29,480 nucleotides of DNA, taken from Lachnospiraceae bacterium UBA3711. GTDB taxonomy: Bacteria > Bacillota > Clostridia > Lachnospirales > Lachnospiraceae. The position numbers were made by a program, and so were the translations under genes. The notes beneath the pieces are model-generated. The model was not told the origin of the DNA and did no database searches. It was given only the letters and a program-made list of their open reading frames with translations. The stretch spans positions 1 to 29,480 of the forward strand of contig DFHY01000051.1 of assembly GCA_002371345.1 (NCBI GenBank), given 5' to 3'. Every line of letters begins with the position of its first letter. Positions within the stretch are counted from its first letter, which is position 1. Of this stretch, positions 1 to 7,673 are shown in pieces.

Positions 1-1
1 G

Positions 2-1792
2 GAACAGAAGGAGAAGGTTGAGCTGTCTGTATCTGACTTTGACAAGATCAATAAGGACGCTTCCGGACATATCACCAGTATTGAGAAGCATTTCGATGGC
101 ATCGAAGCAGGAACTTACAAAGTCATTGAGACCAATACAGCTATCGAAGGCTATCGCTTCGAGAAGACTGACTCTGTAACAGAGACAGAAACGATAACTG
201 TTAACAACGACAAGGCTGCAGCGGCAGATCTTAAGGATGTCTACACAGCCATAGGAAACCTTGTAATCACGAAGACGGTTAGCGGCGGAGTGACCAGGGA
301 AGAAGCAGAAGGTGCATTGAAGTTTGAAGTCAGGAAGCTTGATGAGAGCGGTAAGGTCATTGGCTACCTTGACAAGGATGGAAATGTTGTCAAGAATGCG
401 GTACAGCTGACTATAGGTGACGGATTTGTAACAACTGATGGCGGCAAGACTTACACCAAGACATTCACTGGTATTGAGACAGGAAGCTATAAGGTAGTTG
501 AGACAAATGCCGTTATCGATGGCTACTTCTTCGAGGAGAGTCAGTCAGTCACTGAAACAGCAACAACAGTAAGCAAGAATACGTTAGCCGCGGCTGATCT
601 GAAGGACGTATATGTCAAGAAGATCAAGATTTCGAAGGTTGATGTGACGAATCAGAAGGAGATTGCAGAAGCCCATATCGTGATCCTCGATTCCAAGGGT
701 AATGTTGTTGAAGAATGGGATTCTACAACAACTCCGCACGAGGTTAAGAAGCTTACTCCTGGCGAGACCTATACTCTTCGCGAGACAGTAGCACCGAAGG
801 GTTATAGCGTAACTGCAGATACGACATTTGTTCTGAATGAGGATGGTACGGTTAAGTACTCAGGCAGAACCTCTGATGGTGTCCTCCTTGTCGAGGATGC
901 CAAGGCTCCTGCGGGAACCGGTTCTGTCAAGGTCACTAAGTACACGCTGAAGAACAACGGCGCATTCAAGGTTGTCAGTCAGACATTCTACACCGCACTG
1001 TTCAGCGACAGCGCATTGACGAAGCGTGTCAGTGACATCAAACCGATCGTGCTGCAGAATGCATACACGACGGAAGTGACATTTACGAATCTTCCGTTCG
1101 GCACCTACTATGTAGCTGAGACGGATGCGACCGGTAAGCCGTATACGAAGTCCGCGACAGTCACAAATGTCTCGATTACGAACGGTACGGCTCAGATCAG
1201 CGGCGTCAACCCGACCGCAAATGCGATCATTAAGAATACGGTTGCTGAGGGTGTTCTCGGTGCTTATGTATCGGTCAACCTGACTGTCAACAAGAAGGTT
1301 GTCGGCACCAACGGCAAGGCGAATAAGGTTAAGGATACCTTCTACTTCGCTCTGTATTCGGACAAGAATTTCACGAACCAGATTCGTGGAACTTCAATCC
1401 AGAAGGTGACGCTGAACAATGCGTCCTCCGGTTCTGCGGTGTTCCGTGATCTGCCGTATACGGATGAGATCTATGTGGCTGAGGTTGACAAGAACGGTAA
1501 GCTTGTCAGCGGCAAGAAGGGCTTCTCCTACTCAGTCAGCTACAGCGGAAATGGCCTCACCTACGCCCGTGCGGACGGCGGTGTGATCACTGTCACCAAC
1601 AAGGGCGGCGACAAGGCCGGCGCGAACCGTGACAAGGATCAGCAGGGCGACCAGGGAGCGGCCGGAGCTCAGAGAAATGCAGTCCGGACCGGCGACCAGT
1701 CACCGATCCTGCCGCTGATGATCACAATGCTCATCGCGGCCGCCGCGGTAATCTTCCTGCTCTTCACAAGAAGACGCATGAAGAAGCACTGA
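2..1792 (+). CDS. SpaA-type cell-wall-anchored surface protein (5' end missing)
   Basis: The reading frame is open from base 2, so this is the last 596 residues of a larger protein; the GTG at 290 is internal. It is built of repeated beta-sandwich modules. Two similar modules, each with a G-I-E-x-G-x-Y-K-V-x-E-T core and an AAADLKDVY end, cover about bases 80-250 and 460-620. A SpaA-like module follows, with a Lys in KISKVD and a Glu in LRETVAPKGY that suit an internal isopeptide bond. Two further modules contain VAETD and VAEVD. The C-terminus has a Lys/Asp/Gln-rich linker, AVRTGDQSP, a hydrophobic span and the tail TRRRMKKH. That is the layout of a sortase sorting signal, but the pentapeptide is not LPxTG. 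Probable role: adhesin or pilus subunit on the cell surface. No sortase lies in the window. A terminator-like hairpin follows. Confidence 0.85.
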   Translation, partial: EQKEKVELSVSDFDKINKDASGHITSIEKHFDGIEAGTYKVIETNTAIEGYRFEKTDSVTETETITVNNDKAAAADLKDVYTAIGNLVITKTVSGGVTREEAEGALKFEVRKLDESGKVIGYLDKDGNVVKNAVQLTIGDGFVTTDGGKTYTKTFTGIETGSYKVVETNAVIDGYFFEESQSVTETATTVSKNTLAAADLKDVYVKKIKISKVDVTNQKEIAEAHIVILDSKGNVVEEWDSTTTPHEVKKLTPGETYTLRETVAPKGYSVTADTTFVLNEDGTVKYSGRTSDGVLLVEDAKAPAGTGSVKVTKYTLKNNGAFKVVSQTFYTALFSDSALTKRVSDIKPIVLQNAYTTEVTFTNLPFGTYYVAETDATGKPYTKSATVTNVSITNGTAQISGVNPTANAIIKNTVAEGVLGAYVSVNLTVNKKVVGTNGKANKVKDTFYFALYSDKNFTNQIRGTSIQKVTLNNASSGSAVFRDLPYTDEIYVAEVDKNGKLVSGKKGFSYSVSYSGNGLTYARADGGVITVTNKGGDKAGANRDKDQQGDQGAAGAQRNAVRTGDQSPILPLMITMLIAAAAVIFLLFTRRRMKKH

Positions 1793-1833
1793 AGCAGCAT
1801 TAGTAAACTGAATTGTTGATAAGACATTTAGTC

Positions 1834-1866
1834 AAGACCTCCATGCGGCAGCGCGTGGAGGTCTTT
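1834..1866 (+). terminator. Rho-independent terminator-like hairpin after the adhesin
   Basis: AAGACCTCCA at 1834-1843 pairs perfectly with TGGAGGTCTT at 1856-1865 across a 12-base loop. The T run is short (CTTT then GC). It lies 42 bases after the stop codon. Confidence 0.7.
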
Positions 1867-1896
1867 GCTCCAGCATCATATTACTGCAGTGTGGAA

Positions 1897-1974
1897 GGGG
1901 ACGATTGTTTCCCCTGCTGATATGAGGACGATTTTTCCCTGTTCATATGAGGACGATTCTTTTCCCCTGTTTAT
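1897..1974. repeat. Three imperfect tandem repeats of 25-27 bp
   Basis: Units at 1897-1923, 1924-1948 and 1949-1974 each begin G(G/A)GGACGATT, continue into a T run and CCCTG, and end in TAT. Inside the units GGGGA and TCCCC face each other, so each copy can form a short hairpin. The units lie between the adhesin terminator and the coiled-coil gene and do not fall in a convincing coding frame. Similarity to REP-like sequences of clostridia is an inference. Confidence 0.7.
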
Positions 1975-1975
1975 C

Positions 1976-2004
1976 TTGACGAACCGACGCCTTTCTTGTA
2001 TTCT
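1976..2004 (+). promoter_or_regulatory. Possible sigma-A promoter for the coiled-coil gene
   Basis: TTGACG at 1976-1981 and TATTCT at 1999-2004 are separated by 17 bases. The -35 is strong and the -10 matches four of six positions. It would leave a leader of nearly 190 bases before the ATG at 2198. The rest of 2005-2197 holds only a short CCGGGAGATCCCGG palindrome near 2083. Confidence 0.35.
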
Positions 2005-2197
2005 GAGCATACATACATTTCTGGGATTGCAATTCTGCCTTTTCAGGCACATTTCCCTGTATGAAGAACTATATATAACATACCGGGAGATCCCGGAGAT
2101 GCGTCACTTTCAAAACAGCAGCGTTTCTAAGACTGTATACAGCATCCGTATTAGCAGGATTTCCGGTGGCAGTAAGCTGCGCGAAGGAGGATACAAC

Positions 2198-2599
2198 ATG
2201 TTGGACGAAAAAGATCTGCAGGCTATCGGTGCACTTATTGATACAAAACTGGATACCAGATTACTGGCTATGGAATCGAGGATGGATAAGAGATTCGAAG
2301 CTATGGATGAGAGATTCGAAACTATGGATGAGAGATTCGAAACTATGGATGAGAGATTCGAAGCCATCGATAAGAGATTCGAGACGCTGGAATCAAAGAT
2401 GGATAAGAGGTTTGAAGCCATCGATGAGAGATTCGAGACGCTGGAAGAAACCATGGATATTAGGTTCCAGGACATGAAAGAATACGTCGACGAGTCAATC
2501 CACAAGTCAATTCACGAGTCTGAGAATATGATACTTAAACAGTTGGACCTAGTGCAGGAATCATTACAGACCCAGATAGACTATTTGAAGGCAAGCTGA
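2198..2599 (+). CDS. Heptad-repeat coiled-coil protein, copy 1 (133 aa)
   Basis: The ATG at 2198 has GAAGGAGG seven bases upstream. The longer frame back to 1865 has no such site and crosses a promoter and repeats. The N-terminus MLDEKDLQAIGALIDTKL is followed by a run of seven-residue units of the type MDERFET, MDKRFEA and IDKRFET, with F and M/I in the a and d positions of a coiled coil. A four-residue LESK insertion between residues about 65 and 68 shifts the heptad register. The C-terminal third is charged and non-repetitive and ends DYLKAS. No signal peptide or membrane span is seen, so it should be cytosolic and oligomeric. Function is not recognised. A second, shorter copy follows 132 bases downstream. 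Confidence 0.8.
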   Translation: MLDEKDLQAIGALIDTKLDTRLLAMESRMDKRFEAMDERFETMDERFETMDERFEAIDKRFETLESKMDKRFEAIDERFETLEETMDIRFQDMKEYVDESIHKSIHESENMILKQLDLVQESLQTQIDYLKAS

Positions 2600-2731
2600 T
2601 AATTAAGCTGCAGCGTTTCCGGGATTGATTAATCTATAGATCACAAGAACTGATATTACAAGCTCTAAGACTATCATATTTAATATGCAGGACTTCCCGG
2701 TGGCAGTAAGCCGCGAATAGGAGGATACAAC

Positions 2732-3037
2732 ATGTTGGACGAAAAAGATCTGCAGGCTATCGGTGCACTTATTGATACAAAACTGGATACCAGATTACTG
2801 GCTATGGAATCGAGGATGGATAAGAGATTCGAAGCTATGGATGAGAGATTCGAAGCCATCGATAAGAGATTCGAAGCCCTGGAAGAAACCATGGATATCA
2901 GGTTCCAGGACATGAAAGAATACGTCGACGAGTCAATCCACAAGTCAATTCACGAGTCTGAGAATATGATACTTAAACAGTTGGACCTGGTGCAGGAATC
3001 ATTGCAGAACCAGATAGACTATTTGAAGGCAAGCTGA
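2732..3037 (+). CDS. Heptad-repeat coiled-coil protein, copy 2 (101 aa)
   Basis: This is a paralogue of the gene at 2198, with the same N-terminal 35 and C-terminal 45 residues apart from single changes (TQIDY in copy 1, NQIDY here). The ATG at 2732 follows AGGAGG with an eight-base gap. It keeps only three MD(K/E)RFE-type heptads before LEETMDIRF. Two MDERFET units and an 18-residue block containing LESK are absent compared with copy 1. The coiled coil would be about 30 residues shorter, so the two products could form homo- or hetero-oligomers of different length (inference). Function is unknown. Confidence 0.8.
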   Translation: MLDEKDLQAIGALIDTKLDTRLLAMESRMDKRFEAMDERFEAIDKRFEALEETMDIRFQDMKEYVDESIHKSIHESENMILKQLDLVQESLQNQIDYLKAS

Positions 3038-3102
3038 TTCGCAAAGCAAGCTGGTTTTTATTAAGGCATGCTGCTTCACAAAGTGACACAGAGAGAACAA
3101 TA

Positions 3103-3843
3103 ATGACAGGGCTTTTCTTTGACATTGATGATACGCTATACAGCCGAAGAGCGCTTCTGCTGCGCGCCGCGCGGGATATATGCCCCGGTACTACTGCGTC
3201 GTGTGATCCCGTAACAATATGCGGAGCACCGGGTTCCGCGCAGGAAGATACATTCATGGATATCTTCTATATGTATGGGGATGAGAATTATCCGCTTGTG
3301 GTAACAGGCGAGATAACCCCATGGGAGTCTAATGTCTGGCGCTTTGTCAAGACGCTCAGGCATCTTGGGGCTGATGCTGCCCGGGAGGATGGAGAAGCCT
3401 TTGCGGACCACTATACATATCTCCAGGAGCACATGGAGATGTCGGACGAGCTGCATAAAACGCTGCGAGACCTATCCGCATGCTCCGCTGTACGCCTTGG
3501 GGTCATCACAAACGGAGCGTCTAAGTTTCAGTGGAAAAAGTACTGGACCCTGGGACTTGACAAGTATATCCCCGAATCAGCAGTGATAGTCTCAGGAGAT
3601 CTGGCGATTTCCAAACCTGAACCCGGTATATTCCGCGCCGGTGAAGATCTCTTTGGTCTGAGCCCAAAGGATCTGTGGATGGTAGGGGATTCTGTGAAGC
3701 ATGATATCACAGGGGCTAAAGCCTGCGGATGGCATACACTGTGGCTTCGCCGCGGTACGGAAGACGAGAGCACAGTGGAAACAGACCTGACAGCTCATGA
3801 TGAGGAGCAGCTGTGCAGTCTGCTCAGACGGTTTATACGGTAA
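3103..3843 (+). CDS. HAD-superfamily hydrolase, subfamily IA-like (246 aa)
   Basis: Probable cytosolic phosphatase acting on a small phosphorylated metabolite; the substrate cannot be read from the sequence. Motif I is FFDIDDTLY at residues 5-13, with D7 as predicted nucleophile and D9 as acid/base. Motif II is ITNGAS near residue 135. Motif III is the Lys of SKPEPGIF. Motif IV is VGDSVKHDITGA, followed by the usual A-x-x-x-G-W. A helical cap lies between motifs I and II. Length is normal for the family. The ribosome binding site is weak (GAGAGAA), but no better in-frame start exists because motif I lies at the N-terminus. It sits alone 65 bases after the duplicated coiled-coil gene. Confidence 0.85.
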   Translation: MTGLFFDIDDTLYSRRALLLRAARDICPGTTASCDPVTICGAPGSAQEDTFMDIFYMYGDENYPLVVTGEITPWESNVWRFVKTLRHLGADAAREDGEAFADHYTYLQEHMEMSDELHKTLRDLSACSAVRLGVITNGASKFQWKKYWTLGLDKYIPESAVIVSGDLAISKPEPGIFRAGEDLFGLSPKDLWMVGDSVKHDITGAKACGWHTLWLRRGTEDESTVETDLTAHDEEQLCSLLRRFIR

Positions 3844-3985
3844 GTTGTCCGTAAAACAGTTGAAAGATTGCTTCAAATCGTATATTGTAAATATTAAACA
3901 TTTGCCATGCAGGCATATATCGGAAAACAGCAGCAACATAGAACAGTTATTATTGGAGCAGAGCGGAGAGATGGAGTCACCACAT

Positions 3986-4951
3986 ATGCCGAAGCGCGAA
4001 AGAGCCAGCATACTGCCGCGCATCGGCATCATTTTTTGTGTAAGCATAAGCTTGTGCCTGATACTGGCTATAAGGCCGAAGGCAGCAACCGCCAATATTA
4101 GATTCAGCATGAGGGTAGGCCAGACGGTCCGCCTCCAGCTCAAGGATGTGGACGAATCACTGATATGGAGAATTGCTTCAGGCACGAAGAGGGTGAAGCT
4201 TAAGCAGAACGGCCTGCTTACCGCGAAGAGGTCTGGCCGCGCTGTTATCAAGGTGGCCTATAACGGGGTGACATACAGGTTTCGTGTTACTATACGTCCT
4301 AAGAAGCGTTCTCAGAGTGTTGCTGTCCGCGATATCATGCTTAGGGTGCCGCTGGCGGGCATCACGGGAACGCCTTCGCTCGGACCGGAAGTGTATACCG
4401 CTCCGCCAAGAGCAGACCTCGCTACAACCTCCGGCAAGAAGGTGACGGAGGACAATGTCATCATGATCGGTGATTCCCGATTTGAGGGTATGCACAAGCA
4501 GGTAGGCGGAAGCGCGACCTGGATCTGTTCAGTCGGAGAGGGCATATACTGGCTGAGGGACAGTGTCATACCTCAGCTTGATTCTATGGATGTCAAGAAG
4601 AAGGCTGTGGTCATAAATCTTGGCATAAATGACCTGACGGAGACGAACGAGTACCTCTCGGTTCTCAAGACGCTTGGCAAGAGACTGAGAAAACGCGGGG
4701 CAACGGTTTACTTCATGACGGTTAATCCCGTGGATGAAGCAGTGGAGCCGTCATACGGCTATTCGGTTCAGAACCAGACGGTTGTTGATTTCAACCGAAC
4801 CATCGCGAATGCGCTTAACGGATTCGGAATCATAGATACATATGATTATCTTGTGGATCATGCGTTTACGACTACGGACGGAGTCCACTATCCCGGCGAA
4901 GTATACCAGATGATATACTCGGTTATGCGGGCTGCTGTCTGTAAATCATAG
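3986..4951 (+). CDS. Secreted or membrane-anchored Ig-like/SGNH hydrolase
   Basis: Predicted extracellular SGNH (GDSL-like) hydrolase, such as an esterase or deacetylase; the target is unknown. The start is taken as ATG 3986 because GGAG lies nine bases upstream. ATG 3971 is possible, and an in-frame ATG at 3797 would overlap the HAD gene. A hydrophobic stretch near residues 9-31 is a signal peptide or anchor. A BIG2-like bacterial Ig domain follows (about residues 35-110). The hydrolase domain has block I GDSR with Ser164, block III INLGIND, and block V DGVHY with D298 and H301, which completes a plausible Ser-Asp-His triad. The last 38 coding bases are part of a 43/44 bp direct repeat that recurs after the stop codon. 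Confidence 0.75.
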   Translation: MPKRERASILPRIGIIFCVSISLCLILAIRPKAATANIRFSMRVGQTVRLQLKDVDESLIWRIASGTKRVKLKQNGLLTAKRSGRAVIKVAYNGVTYRFRVTIRPKKRSQSVAVRDIMLRVPLAGITGTPSLGPEVYTAPPRADLATTSGKKVTEDNVIMIGDSRFEGMHKQVGGSATWICSVGEGIYWLRDSVIPQLDSMDVKKKAVVINLGINDLTETNEYLSVLKTLGKRLRKRGATVYFMTVNPVDEAVEPSYGYSVQNQTVVDFNRTIANALNGFGIIDTYDYLVDHAFTTTDGVHYPGEVYQMIYSVMRAAVCKS

Positions 4952-5030
4952 CGGGCAGTTCCTGCAGATAGCTGAAGCGTTGAGTTTATACTCGGTTTAT
5001 GCGGGCTGCTGTCTGTAAATCATAGCGGGC
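4914..5030. repeat. Direct repeat of 43/44 bp spanning the 3' end of the SGNH gene
   Basis: Bases 4914-4956 (TATACTCGG to AGCGGGC) recur at 4987-5030 with only one extra T. The first copy encodes the last residues and the stop codon of the SGNH hydrolase; the second is intergenic. The offset of 73 bases suggests a local tandem duplication with partial divergence of the spacer. Confidence 0.9.
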
Positions 5031-5074
5031 TGTTTTGCAAATCTCAAAACTGTTTTATGGAGGAAATAATCTAC

Positions 5075-6514
5075 ATGCATCATCGATTTTGCGGAAAATA
5101 TGTAGCGATGGCGGCTGCGGCGTCCTGTTTGATGGGAACCGCGCCGTTTACTGTGTACGGTAAAGAAACAGAGGCTAAGAAAGATCAGGTCAATATCAGC
5201 TGGTGGATCTGCCCGGCCGGCGACTGGTGCGATGGCACGAAAGTACAGGAGCTTGTCGACGATTTTGAGAAAGAGCATCCTGATATAGCCGTGTCATTCC
5301 GCATACTTGATGAAGACAGCGGCGAACATGAGATTGCCGAAGCGCTGGGAGCTGCTAAGGCGGCAGATGACCAGGATCAGAAAGCTGCCAGGGACTCGGC
5401 AGACGATCAGAATGCGGAAGACACGCAGGCTCCTGACGTCGTTCTTGGAGCTCCCGAATATCTCGTGACGGAGTGGGGGAATGACGGACTGATGGTCGAA
5501 CTTGACGATCTGTGGGATGAGGATATTATTAGTGAATTCCGCCCGGAGATGACAGACGCAGCCATAAGCAGAGAAGGCATATGGTATGCTGTGCCTCTCT
5601 ACCGTGACCTCTATACTATGGCCGTAAACTACGACATGTTTGAGGAGGCCGGTGTGCTTCAGTACATGAATGAAGAAGTGCATACATGGAAGGACAGCGG
5701 GTTCATTGACAGCGTATTGAGGATTCACGACACGCAGGTTCAAAAAGGTGATGAGAAAGGCGTTGTCGGGAAGGTATACTGCAAAGACCAGAACGGTCAG
5801 AGAGCATTCATGTGCTTCGTCGAAAATTTCTTTAAGACGGGACTGATCGATGATTATCGTTCCACATACCAGCTCGGTAAGGGCGGGATACGCAACACCT
5901 TCATTACTCTCAGAAAGCTTTTCGGCAAGGGTATTGAGTTCGATCCCGATATGGACGGGGATGCCGAAAATGAAGCATTCATAAATGGCGATCTGTTCAT
6001 GACATTTAACTGGAGCGCGTCGAAGCAGAGGAAAGCGGAGGGACAGACAAACTTCAGGGTATTCCCGATGATGTATCCGAATTCGAAAAATGTGCCGACT
6101 CTCACGGGGCCGATCGGAGCGCTCGGTGCTGTGAAGAGCGGGGATAAGGAGAAAGAAGAGGCGGCAGTGTCATTTATCCGCTATATGATGACGGATGAGG
6201 AGGCGTATACTGACGCTGTGCTCATGTCGGGATGCTTCCCGGCGAGAAGGCGTATAGGCGGCCATGAACTGAATAATATGTACGGCAGTGATGAGGTCAT
6301 GCGGCTGTACGAAGTTTTCAACGACTATTATGAGGAGTACGCTCCGACCATGGAGCTTTATTCAGAGCTTGATGCTGCCTGGCCGGGGATGCTCCGGCAG
6401 ATTGCGCAGGGAGAGAAGATCAAGGATGTGCTGAATGACCTGAATGAGAAACTGAACGGTGAACTCCTCGATAAGTATGATATTCATCCGATTCAGATCG
6501 ATGAAGAGGAATAA
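5075..6514 (+). CDS. ABC-type extracellular solute-binding protein, family 1 (479 aa)
   Basis: Resembles the SBP_bac_1 family, which binds sugars or oligosaccharides outside the membrane for ABC importers. ATG 5075 is preferred over 5057 because GGAGG at 5059-5063 lies 11 bases before it. The N-terminus (MHHRFCGKYVAM then Ala-rich to TVYG) is a signal peptide. A Cys at residue 18 after AAS gives a possible but poor lipobox. Mature features include ISWWICPAGDW, a variable acidic Asp/Gln/Ala-rich insertion near residues 95-120, the family-typical LYRDLYTMAVNYDMFEEAG, and FMTFNWSASKQ. The C-terminal half has GPIGALGAVKSG and FIRYMMTDEEAY. No permease or ATPase gene lies nearby, so it is an orphan or a sensor component. 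The stop is followed by the control region of the autolysin gene. Confidence 0.8.
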   Translation: MHHRFCGKYVAMAAAASCLMGTAPFTVYGKETEAKKDQVNISWWICPAGDWCDGTKVQELVDDFEKEHPDIAVSFRILDEDSGEHEIAEALGAAKAADDQDQKAARDSADDQNAEDTQAPDVVLGAPEYLVTEWGNDGLMVELDDLWDEDIISEFRPEMTDAAISREGIWYAVPLYRDLYTMAVNYDMFEEAGVLQYMNEEVHTWKDSGFIDSVLRIHDTQVQKGDEKGVVGKVYCKDQNGQRAFMCFVENFFKTGLIDDYRSTYQLGKGGIRNTFITLRKLFGKGIEFDPDMDGDAENEAFINGDLFMTFNWSASKQRKAEGQTNFRVFPMMYPNSKNVPTLTGPIGALGAVKSGDKEKEEAAVSFIRYMMTDEEAYTDAVLMSGCFPARRRIGGHELNNMYGSDEVMRLYEVFNDYYEEYAPTMELYSELDAAWPGMLRQIAQGEKIKDVLNDLNEKLNGELLDKYDIHPIQIDEEE

Positions 6515-6515
6515 A

Positions 6516-6532
6516 TGTTACAAAAGTTTTAA
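6516..6532 (+). promoter_or_regulatory. Candidate WalR/PhoP-type direct repeat box
   Basis: TGTTAC (6516-6521), five bases, then TTTTAA (6527-6532). This fits the known WalR consensus TGTWAH-N5-TGTWAH at all but one position. It ends nine bases before a -35 hexamer and precedes an autolysin gene, the usual type of WalR target. No WalRK genes are in the window. Confidence 0.35.
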
Positions 6533-6541
6533 CAAAATCAC

Positions 6542-6570
6542 TTGACCTATTAGCCTTTAGCTTATAAAAT
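6542..6570 (+). promoter_or_regulatory. Sigma-A promoter of the autolysin gene
   Basis: TTGACC at 6542-6547 and TAAAAT at 6565-6570 are 17 bases apart, each one mismatch from consensus. Predicted transcription start is near 6577, about 63 bases before the GTG start codon. Confidence 0.6.
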
Positions 6571-6639
6571 GTCCTTACATTCATAATTATCGATTTGATG
6601 ATTTGCTGCAGAATGTGAACAGTTGAAGGGAGAGACTAA

Positions 6640-7467
6640 GTGATTGAGTATAGGAGAGCTGTCAGGCGTATTCTGATATGTCTGATTGCAGCATTGGGCA
6701 TAGTGATTGCCGCTGCTCCCATCCTTCAAACTGAATCCGGGACTGTCTGGGCGGCTTCGAAGAAGGCTGCAAAGAAGAAGTCTTCCAAGAAGAAGAAAAA
6801 AAACGCCAGGAAAAACGGATTCGTCAGGAAAAACGGCAGCTGGTATTACTACGAGGAAGGAAAGAAGAAGACAGGCTGGATTACGGTCGGAACCAGAAGG
6901 TACTACGCGGTCAGGACAGGCAGCAGAAGAGGAAGGCTGGTTAAGGGATGGTTCACCATCAAGAAGAAGCAGTATTACTTCCGTGAGGAAGGGAAGAAGG
7001 GAGTGATATGTTCCCTCGCCGCGGGCGGAACCTGCAAGGTGAACGGCATCAAGTGCATTTTTGACGAGGAAGGCCAGTTCGTGAAGTGCAAGCATGCAGG
7101 CAGCACTGACGGCTTCATCAATGAGATTGGCGAGAAGGCCCGTATTAATCAGGTATACAACAACATCCTCGCGTCGCTGGTTGTCGCCCAGGCATGTCTC
7201 GAGACAGGGTACGGAAGCAATGTTTATCACAATAACCTGTTCGGGATCCGCGCGGGTTCAGGATACCGCAGGTATGATTCCTATGACGAGAGCATAGAGG
7301 ATTACGTGGAATTCATGCATACTTACATCCCGCGTATCTTTGGAGTCAGGGATTCAGGTACCGCCTGCTCTATCATAGGCAGGTCAGGCTATGCGGAGGC
7401 GGGAGGATACGGATCAATACTGATGTCGATAGTATCTTCCAATGATCTAACCAGGTTCGATAAGTGA
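6640..7467 (+). CDS. Secreted cell-wall glucosaminidase (GH73/LytD-like) with wall-binding repeats
   Basis: Predicted peptidoglycan endo-beta-N-acetylglucosaminidase. The start is GTG 6640 after AAGGGAGAG. The N-terminus is a signal peptide ending near VWAAS at residue 40. A very Lys-rich linker of about 20 residues follows. Next come W-Y-Y-Y, GW and K-x-Y-Y motifs resembling choline- or wall-binding repeats (residues about 65-125). The catalytic domain begins near 150: ASLVVAQACLETGYGSN, where the Glu of LETGYG corresponds to the catalytic acid, then NNLFGIRAG, and a conserved Y-x-S-x-E-x-x-x-D-Y motif. Length of 275 aa is short but complete. A possible WalR box and a clear promoter lie upstream, and the next gene converges from the other strand. 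Confidence 0.8.
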   Translation: MIEYRRAVRRILICLIAALGIVIAAAPILQTESGTVWAASKKAAKKKSSKKKKKNARKNGFVRKNGSWYYYEEGKKKTGWITVGTRRYYAVRTGSRRGRLVKGWFTIKKKQYYFREEGKKGVICSLAAGGTCKVNGIKCIFDEEGQFVKCKHAGSTDGFINEIGEKARINQVYNNILASLVVAQACLETGYGSNVYHNNLFGIRAGSGYRRYDSYDESIEDYVEFMHTYIPRIFGVRDSGTACSIIGRSGYAEAGGYGSILMSIVSSNDLTRFDK

Positions 7468-7572
7468 TTTCGGCGCACTTTCAGCTGCCGGAAGCCTGAT
7501 ACGGACTGCTCAATGATCATACAGCTTACATGGATGTCAGGTCTTCGGCACAGTTAATCAGAGCGAAAACAT

Positions 7573-7598
7573 ACGGCATGGCTTTCAGGCCATGCCGT
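7573..7598. terminator. Bidirectional terminator-like hairpin between convergent genes
   Basis: ACGGCATGGC (7573-7582) pairs with GCCATGCCGT (7589-7598) over a six-base loop. Read on the minus strand it is followed by ATGTTTTCG, so it is best placed to end the C39-like gene. The region 7468-7672 otherwise contains only the repeat at 7590-7639. Confidence 0.6.
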
Positions 7599-7639
7599 TA
7601 ACTTCCAGGCTTACCATGCCGTTAACTATTCCAGGCATA
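7590..7639. repeat. Short tandem repeat (24 and 26 bp)
   Basis: CCATGCCGTTAACTTCCAGG at 7590 recurs at 7614 with an inserted AT. The first copy contains the 3' arm of the terminator hairpin, so the second could form an alternative stem with the same 5' arm. Confidence 0.7.
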
Positions 7640-7673
7640 TATCGACGTATGCGGAACCGTAGAAACAGACGTA

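Larger units (their letters stand above)
2126..3037 (+). repeat. Tandem gene duplication (two copies of a coiled-coil gene)
   Basis: Copy 1 (about 2126-2599) and copy 2 (about 2664-3037) share the leader motif TCTAAGACT, the sequence CCGGTGGCAGTAAG, the ribosome binding site and almost the whole coding region. Copy 2 lacks 96 bases (32 codons) of internal heptad repeats. Coding identity is near-complete outside the repeat array, so the duplication looks recent or homogenised. Confidence 0.85.

Noticed and set aside
1865..2197. N-terminal extension of the first coiled-coil protein (frame open from 1865)
   Set aside because: No ribosome binding site at its start, it runs through repeats and a possible promoter, and the paralogue at 2732 starts at the equivalent inner ATG.
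2110..2505. Minus-strand open frame opposite the coiled-coil gene
   Set aside because: It mirrors the heptad repeats (Ser/Leu/Asn pattern), with no ribosome binding site or homology.
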